A model generated the notes under the pieces. The model was not told where the DNA came from. It ran no database searches and saw nothing but the letters and a program-made list of their open reading frames with translations. Positions 4,582 through 8,601 of a stretch of 8,601 nt of DNA are shown in pieces (the stretch's first letter is position 1; each line of letters starts with the position of its first letter). Source of the DNA: SIG701 sp045577175. GTDB lineage: Bacteria; Bacillota; Clostridia; Oscillospirales; CAG-272. The DNA lies in contig JAZNHT010000035.1 in NCBI GenBank assembly GCA_045577175.1, positions 1-8,601 on the forward strand, written 5' to 3'. A program made the translations under genes and the position numbers.

Positions 4582-5172
4582 ATGGCAAATGTAATGAAAC
4601 TGCAAAGCAATTCCAAAACAAGAATTTTAGCGGAGTGTGCGGTCATGGTCGGTCTTGCAACCGCTTTGAGCATGGTCAAGCTGTGGGAGATGCCGCTGGG
4701 CGGCTCAATCACGCTGCTCAGTATGCTGCCCGTGATGCTGATCGCGCTCCGTCACGGCACCGCGATCGGACTGGGCACCGCATTCGTCTATGCGTGCGGT
4801 CAGCTCTTCCTCGGGCTGTCGTCTCTGATGAGCTGGGGCATGACGCCCACGATGTGGGTCGGCTCCGTCGTCTTTGACTACCTGCTCGCGTTCACGCTGC
4901 TCGGCTTTGCCGGCGTATTCAAAAAATACGGCGTGCGCGGTGCGCTCGGCGGCATCATTCTCGCGTGTGCGCTCCGCTTCGTGAGCCACTTCATCTCCGG
5001 CGCGATCTTCTTCGTAATCTGGTGCCCGTGGAGTAATCCCGTCATCTACTCGATCTGCTACAACGGCGCGTACATGGGCGTGGAGCTCGCGCTCTGCATC
5101 GCAGGGGCATCCTTCCTCCTCGCCGCAAAGCCGATCCGCAAGCTGATCGGCGTAAGTTTGGCAATCGCCTAA
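4582..5172 (+). CDS. thiT: Energy-coupled thiamine transporter, substrate-binding subunit ThiT
   Basis: The 196-residue membrane protein fits the ThiT S-component of ECF transporters, which binds thiamine outside the cell and works with a shared EcfAA'T module encoded elsewhere. About six hydrophobic segments are visible. The signature MPLGGSITLLSMLPVMLIAL (37-56) and the segments LRFVSHFISGAIFF (131-144), CPWSNPVIYS (148-157) and CYNGAYMGVE (159-168) supply aromatic, His and Asn residues of the kind that line the thiamine site. The length is usual for the family (about 180-210). The start is the ATG at 4582, with AAAGGA about seven bases upstream. A GTG at 4516 in the same frame lies inside the terminator hairpin and is not a start. 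The TPP riboswitch upstream independently supports the thiamine substrate. A terminator follows at 5197-5233, so the gene is monocistronic. Confidence 0.94.
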   Translation: MANVMKLQSNSKTRILAECAVMVGLATALSMVKLWEMPLGGSITLLSMLPVMLIALRHGTAIGLGTAFVYACGQLFLGLSSLMSWGMTPTMWVGSVVFDYLLAFTLLGFAGVFKKYGVRGALGGIILACALRFVSHFISGAIFFVIWCPWSNPVIYSICYNGAYMGVELALCIAGASFLLAAKPIRKLIGVSLAIA

Positions 5173-5196
5173 TTTCGCGCGATATTCGACATCTGC

Positions 5197-5233
5197 AAAA
5201 AACAGCCGTCCTGCCTTGGGATCGGCTGTTTTT
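5197..5233 (+). terminator. Terminator after thiT
   Basis: AAAAACAGCCG and CGGCTGTTTTT form a perfect 11-bp stem around a 14-nt loop, ending in a U-run. The A-rich 5' side makes it bidirectional in form. It lies about 25 nt after the thiT stop. Confidence 0.92.
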
Positions 5234-5234
5234 G

Positions 5235-5263
5235 TTGCTTTCGGGGCTTCGCGGTGGTATAAT
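5235..5263 (+). promoter_or_regulatory. Promoter of the membrane protein gene (extended -10)
   Basis: TATAAT (5258-5263) has a TG one base upstream (extended -10), which helps offset a poor -35 (TTGCTT, 5235-5240, 17 bp away). Transcription is predicted from about 5270, just before the ribosome binding site. Confidence 0.65.
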
Positions 5264-5293
5264 AGATATAAAGTTTCCGTTTTGAGGTGAATG

Positions 5294-5824
5294 ATGTACA
5301 CGTTTTCTTCCGTTATTATAATCGCCGCCGTTTGGTTTGCGTGCGCGGCATCCGTATTTGCAAAGAAGCGCACCGTGCGCGTCGCCGCGTTTGCTCTCGG
5401 GGCAGTTCTTCTCGCCGTCGGGATTTCATGCCTGATTGCGGCATCCGTCCGCATCGGACACATCACGGGCGCACTCCCCGCGGATGCCGAATTTTCCGCG
5501 TGGGCAGCGGATGCGTACAGCGCATGGGCGCGTCTTATCGGTATCTTCTCCGCCGTGATCGGCGGCGTGCTTCTCGTCGCCGCGCTGATCCGCCATCCGT
5601 TTGTGAAAATTCGCACGTTCTCCGCCGCTATTGTCGCTTTGCCGATTCTCCTCGGCGGCGGTATGTACGCGGTCACGGTCGCCACCGAAGCCGCCGATCT
5701 GGTCACACCCGTGCACCTGTTTTCGATCGCATGCGCGTGCCTCGTGCCGATCTGCGCGTATTACGACACGGCGATCGCGCTGTTTTGGAAGGCGCGAAAA
5801 AAATCGGACACCAAAAAAAGATAA
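5294..5824 (+). CDS. Multi-pass membrane protein of unknown function
   Basis: I do not recognise this 176-residue protein. It is strongly hydrophobic with about five membrane segments, near residues 5-23, 29-50, 80-99, 108-130 and 141-165. Between the second and third lies a 30-residue Trp/Ala-rich loop (SAWAADAYSAWAR, 68-80), and the C-terminal tail is Lys/Arg-rich (WKARKKSDTKKR), suggesting a cytoplasmic end. No catalytic or transport motif is evident. I prefer the second of two adjacent ATGs (5294 rather than 5291) because GAGGTG at 5284-5289 leaves only one base before the first. It has its own promoter. The sigma factor follows after about 54 bp without a clear promoter or terminator between them, so cotranscription is likely and a role linked to the sigma regulon is possible but unproven. 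Confidence 0.7.
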   Translation: MYTFSSVIIIAAVWFACAASVFAKKRTVRVAAFALGAVLLAVGISCLIAASVRIGHITGALPADAEFSAWAADAYSAWARLIGIFSAVIGGVLLVAALIRHPFVKIRTFSAAIVALPILLGGGMYAVTVATEAADLVTPVHLFSIACACLVPICAYYDTAIALFWKARKKSDTKKR

Positions 5825-5878
5825 TCCCGTAAGATTCCCCGAAAAATCCCGTTATATCCTGTGAAAGGAGGGACGCAC

Positions 5879-6436
5879 ATGGAAGACAGACAGATTCTTG
5901 CGCTGTTTCTCGCCCGTGCGGAGGAGGCGATCGCCGCACTCAACGAAAAATACGGACGGCTGATCCGCCGCATCGCTGTGAACATCACGAAAAGCGACGC
6001 GGATGCGGAGGAGATCCAGTCGGACACCGCGCTCGCCGTGTGGGATTCCATTCCGCCGAATGAGCCGGATCCGCTTTCGCCGTACATCTGCCGCATCGCG
6101 CGCAATCTATCTTTGGATCGGTATCGGTACAACACTGCCGCGCGCAGAAGCAGCGGCGGAGACGTTCTGCTCTCCGAAATCGGGGAGATCGTTTCCGACA
6201 CGGACGGCGCGGAGGACGAATCGATGGCGACTCTTGTCGCGGCGGCGGTATCCGATTTTCTCCGCACGCGGAGTGCGGAGGAAAGAAAGCTGTTCGTCCG
6301 CCGCTACTGGTACGGTGATGCCGTGGAGGAGATCGCGTTTGACCTCGGCATCACGGCAAACGGCGCATCGGTGAAGCTCCATCGGATGCGCGCACGACTG
6401 AAAGCGTTTCTCACAGAAAGGGGAATTACGGTATGA
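5879..6436 (+). CDS. ECF-type RNA polymerase sigma factor
   Basis: The 185-residue protein has the two-domain layout of sigma-70 family ECF factors. Region 2 spans about residues 18-88: the DAEEIQSDTALAVW segment (42-55) matches region 2.2, and YICRIARNLSLDRYRY (69-84) matches regions 2.3-2.4, which melt and read the -10. Region 4 spans about 120-180, with the helix-turn-helix AVEEIAFDLGITANGASVKL in outline (148-167) for the -35. The start is the ATG at 5879, with AAGGAGG seven bases upstream. The GTG at 5861 would place the ribosome binding site inside the gene. Its stop overlaps the start of the next gene (ATGA), a typical sigma/anti-sigma arrangement. No convincing promoter lies in the 54 bp upstream. 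Confidence 0.92.
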   Translation: MEDRQILALFLARAEEAIAALNEKYGRLIRRIAVNITKSDADAEEIQSDTALAVWDSIPPNEPDPLSPYICRIARNLSLDRYRYNTAARRSSGGDVLLSEIGEIVSDTDGAEDESMATLVAAAVSDFLRTRSAEERKLFVRRYWYGDAVEEIAFDLGITANGASVKLHRMRARLKAFLTERGITV

Positions 6437-7194
6437 AACGGGAATTTTTTCTAAAGGCGATCGGCGGGATCGATGACGATCTTGTTTGTGAGGCGATTGC
6501 CGAAAACAAACCCGCGGGCAAAAAGACATCTGTCAAAAACAAAATTTGGCGCACATGCGGCAGTATAGCGGCGGCGATCATTCTCGCGTGCGGCATCCGG
6601 ACCGCGATCGAGATGGGCGGCTTCGACGTCGCTTTATCGAGCAAGGAGGAGGCTGACTTTGCGCCGAACGCGGCGGCACCGGCAGAGGACGGCAGGTTCA
6701 AGACAGAGAACGCAGACGGGAATCACACCTACACAGCAGACGATGCCGCGGACTCGGAAATCGCGCTTGAAACGTCCTCCCCGGACATATGGGTTGAGCC
6801 GATAAGCCGCGCTTGGTACTTCATCTGCGAGAACGGCGCGTGGACTGAGGAGGAAATCGTATACCGCGACGGCATCCCGCCTGCCAATGTCATTCTGAAC
6901 GAATATCTCGCACGGATCGGCTCGGAGGCGAAATGCATCTCCGTGACGGCAGAGACGGTCGGGGAGAAAACGGAGCAGATCGGCGATATGGTCGTGCACA
7001 CGGTCGGTGTGCGCACGGCGCACGTGGTGATCGAAGGCGATCTCTCCGATGACGAGCTGCGCGGACTGATCGCGACGGCAGGCAATCTCGCATCGGCACA
7101 CTACGTTCGCCCCGTAACGGCGGAGGGAGTGATCCTGCCGCTGGACGGCGAGGCACCAAACGAAGGATACAACGCGAATACGTGGAGAAAATGA
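6433..7194 (+). CDS. Probable membrane-anchored anti-sigma factor
   Basis: The 253-residue protein has a short cytoplasmic N-terminus (about 1-38) containing FFLKAIGGIDDDLVCEAIAE (5-24). One membrane segment follows at about 40-57 (CGSIAAAIILACG), then roughly 190 residues predicted outside. This N-terminal pattern recurs next to ECF sigma genes in gut Clostridia and is taken here as the sigma-binding part. I do not recognise the outer domain, which begins with an acidic, low-complexity linker (about 70-115) and continues into a folded-looking region ending near SAHYVRPV. No zinc-binding HxxxCxxC motif of ZAS anti-sigma factors is present. The gene overlaps the sigma factor stop by 4 bp. Function is inferred mainly from position, the single TM segment and the N-terminus. 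Confidence 0.75.
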   Translation: MKREFFLKAIGGIDDDLVCEAIAENKPAGKKTSVKNKIWRTCGSIAAAIILACGIRTAIEMGGFDVALSSKEEADFAPNAAAPAEDGRFKTENADGNHTYTADDAADSEIALETSSPDIWVEPISRAWYFICENGAWTEEEIVYRDGIPPANVILNEYLARIGSEAKCISVTAETVGEKTEQIGDMVVHTVGVRTAHVVIEGDLSDDELRGLIATAGNLASAHYVRPVTAEGVILPLDGEAPNEGYNANTWRK

Positions 7195-7219
7195 AAAAGA
7201 GGGGCAAGCCCCTCTTTTT
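7194..7219. terminator. Shared bidirectional terminator between convergent genes
   Basis: AAAAAGAGGGG (7194-7204) and CCCCTCTTTTT (7209-7219) form a perfect 11-bp stem with a CAAG loop, and the U-run works on either strand. It includes the last base of the anti-sigma gene stop (7192-7194) and two bases of the hydrolase stop (7220-7218). Confidence 0.93.
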
Positions 7220-8033
7220 ATTTTTCCTCAAAAAACGGCTCTTCCGGCTCGTAGTAGAGATCCGTGCCGATGAAGCCGACCTGCGCGAAATCCTTCGGAT
7301 TTTTTCGGATGATGTAGTCGATATAGCTCTCGATCATTCTGGCGGTTAAGATATACCCCGTTGCGGTGAGATGCCCGAGGCGGAACACGTCGCGGTACGC
7401 GTCATCGTTTTTGGGCGCGTAGGTGAACAGATCGATCAGGTACGTGCGATCAAACACCTCGCAGAACTGTGCCAGCAGATCGCGCACCTGTTTGCGCTTT
7501 TCGTCCCTGCCCTCGGGATCGCCGTCGCTCGGCTCCGTGACAAGGAAAAATTTCGCGCGCGGCTGGAGCGTCTTCATCTTCTGGATGATCTGCGCGTAGT
7601 AGCCTGCAAACGTCGGCGCGTTCTTTTTGTAATCCTCCTTGCAGATGTCACCGACCGTACCGATCTCCATCTTCCGCCCGTGAATATCGTTGACGCCGAG
7701 GGCGATGATATACGCCTGGCAGAGCTTGTCCGTGTTCCAAAACCCGAACTTATCGGCAAACTCCTCCATGTACTCCTTCGCCGTCATCCCGCCCTTTGAA
7801 AAATTGTAGACGGTGCTGCCGCAGCTGCGGCCGATATACTGTCCCCACGAATACTCATACATATCGTGGTAGACGTGCGTGCCGTCCGCTTTTGTCGATT
7901 CAAATTCGCCCGAGGACAGGCTGTCGCCGATGACGGCGATACGGCGGAAGATGCCGCAGAATCCGCCGTCCGTAACGAGACGGTCAAGCGGCTTTTCATC
8001 GGGCAGAACGCCCATAAATTCTTTGATGTTCAT
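7218..8033 (-). CDS. SGNH/GDSL-type hydrolase, cytoplasmic
   Basis: The 271-residue protein has the SGNH hydrolase blocks. Block I is IAVIGDSLSSGE (32-43) with nucleophile Ser38, block II includes NFSKGGMTAKEY (77-88), block III is IIALGVNDIHG (109-119) with Asn115, and a final GHLTATGY (220-227) contains His221. SGNH enzymes are serine esterases, lipases or carbohydrate deacetylases; the substrate is not evident. Normally an Asp lies three residues before the catalytic His (DxxH). Here that position is Arg218, and the nearest Asp is 215. The N-terminus (MNIKEFMGVLPDEKPLDR) is not a signal peptide, so the enzyme is likely cytoplasmic. The ATG at 8033 has AAGGAG about six bases upstream, overlapping the stop of the preceding gene, which ends 10 nt away; the two form an operon. 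Confidence 0.9.
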   Translation of the reverse strand: MNIKEFMGVLPDEKPLDRLVTDGGFCGIFRRIAVIGDSLSSGEFESTKADGTHVYHDMYEYSWGQYIGRSCGSTVYNFSKGGMTAKEYMEEFADKFGFWNTDKLCQAYIIALGVNDIHGRKMEIGTVGDICKEDYKKNAPTFAGYYAQIIQKMKTLQPRAKFFLVTEPSDGDPEGRDEKRKQVRDLLAQFCEVFDRTYLIDLFTYAPKNDDAYRDVFRLGHLTATGYILTARMIESYIDYIIRKNPKDFAQVGFIGTDLYYEPEEPFFEEK

Positions 8034-8043
8034 AAGATTCTCC

Positions 8044-8601
8044 TTATATGCTCGCCGGCTCCTTCGCGGCGGACTGTTTTCTCTCCCGACGCGCCATCAG
8101 TCGAAGCACGATCGGGCGGTTGTATCTCTGCACGAGGATGAACTGCGCGTCAAACAGCATCGCGGCGACGGCGGTGATGAAAAACGCGGGAAAGCATCCC
8201 CACAGAAGGGTGAAAAAGATGCTGACAACGGAGATCAGCTCGTTGATCCAATGGTCGAGCTCGGATTTTGCCATGGTGGTCGCAAGCTGCGGCAGTGTCC
8301 GATTCGGGAAATCATACGCGACAGGATCAAACGTGAGCACCTTATCCTTCCATTTGCGGACGAGGAGCCGCCGATACAGCGGCTTTTCAAACCGTTTTTC
8401 TCTGAACCAGAAGTGGTTGTAATCGATCGAAAATCGTTTCGTGATCTCGCCCATGAGGATGCGCAAACCGAAGTGGTACAAAATCATAAACGAGACGATG
8501 CCCGTCCACAAAACGGCACCGTTTTCGTAAATCCCCGCGTAGTGGACCACGAAGCACACGGCGGCGGCGATGGCGGTCAGCGCGATCACGCTGTACATGA
8601 A
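8044..8601 (-). CDS. Membrane protein, weakly CrtO-like acyltransferase; 5' end may lie outside
   Basis: The visible product is 184 residues from an ATG at 8598, but the frame stays open to the window edge, so the true start may lie upstream. It has hydrophobic segments near residues 3-21, 28-49 and 120-149. Between them is a basic cytoplasmic-type stretch with FREKRFEKPLYRRLLVRKWKD in outline (65-85). Later come ELDHW (113-117) and QRYNRPIVLRL (157-167). A basic YRRLxVRKWKD segment followed by ExxHW and QRYNR recalls the glycosyl-4,4'-diaponeurosporenoate acyltransferase (CrtO) family, and I judge that resemblance from memory. No carotenoid genes are present, so any acyltransferase activity would have another substrate. 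It immediately precedes the SGNH hydrolase and probably shares its transcript. Confidence 0.65.
   Translation of the reverse strand, partial: FMYSVIALTAIAAAVCFVVHYAGIYENGAVLWTGIVSFMILYHFGLRILMGEITKRFSIDYNHFWFREKRFEKPLYRRLLVRKWKDKVLTFDPVAYDFPNRTLPQLATTMAKSELDHWINELISVVSIFFTLLWGCFPAFFITAVAAMLFDAQFILVQRYNRPIVLRLMARRERKQSAAKEPASI

Noticed and set aside
4705..5706. A 333-codon minus-strand frame opposite thiT and the membrane protein gene
   Set aside because: It crosses the terminator at 5197-5233 and the promoter at 5235-5263 and is antisense to two better genes. Its composition (Ala, Arg, Thr and Glu-rich) is typical of a shadow frame.

Overview
The window looks like chromosomal DNA of a Firmicute, probably a gut-type member of the Clostridia (Oscillospirales or a relative). 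The evidence is a set of sigma-A-like promoters with 17-bp spacers, GGAGG-type ribosome binding sites, CCA-encoding tRNA genes, a YerC-type TrpR-family regulator, a ThiT-type thiamine transporter under a TPP riboswitch, and an ECF sigma/anti-sigma pair of the kind common in these bacteria. The lineage is an inference from gene content; no rRNA is present.

Layout. Positions 1-800 are visibly AT-richer than the rest and hold two minus-strand genes: the 5' part of an unrecognised small protein (ATG at 265, running off the left edge) and a four helix bundle protein (390-740). Positions 800-950 hold a polypyrimidine/polypurine inverted repeat. Positions 954-1927 hold eight tRNA genes, all on the minus strand and transcribed in the order Val-Asp-Phe-Gly-Val-Asp-Gly-Cys. 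They start from a consensus promoter at about 2015-2043 backed by a long A-tract and end at a terminator at about 921-951. The array looks like a partial tandem duplication, with hairpins in several spacers.

Positions 2103-4205 hold a compact minus-strand operon, lplA (lipoate-protein ligase) - yerC (TrpR-family regulator) - class I methyltransferase, with every junction overlapping. Divergent from it, a TPP riboswitch with a transcription terminator (4341-4531) controls thiT (4582-5172). Lipoate and thiamine diphosphate are cofactors of the same 2-oxoacid dehydrogenase complexes, so this divergon joins two related salvage functions.

Positions 5294-7194 hold three plus-strand genes: a multi-pass membrane protein, an ECF-type sigma factor, and an overlapping one-TM protein that is probably its anti-sigma factor. 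Positions 7218-8601 hold a minus-strand pair: a membrane protein with features recalling CrtO-type acyltransferases, followed by a cytoplasmic SGNH/GDSL hydrolase. The two blocks converge on a shared bidirectional terminator at 7194-7219 that includes both stop codons.

Most of the window is recognisable. I see no clearly new defence, mobile or CRISPR-like system. The less-explained parts are the hairpin-rich tRNA array, the 820-950 repeat, the SGNH/acyltransferase-like pair with its altered catalytic motif, and the extracytoplasmic domain of the probable anti-sigma factor.
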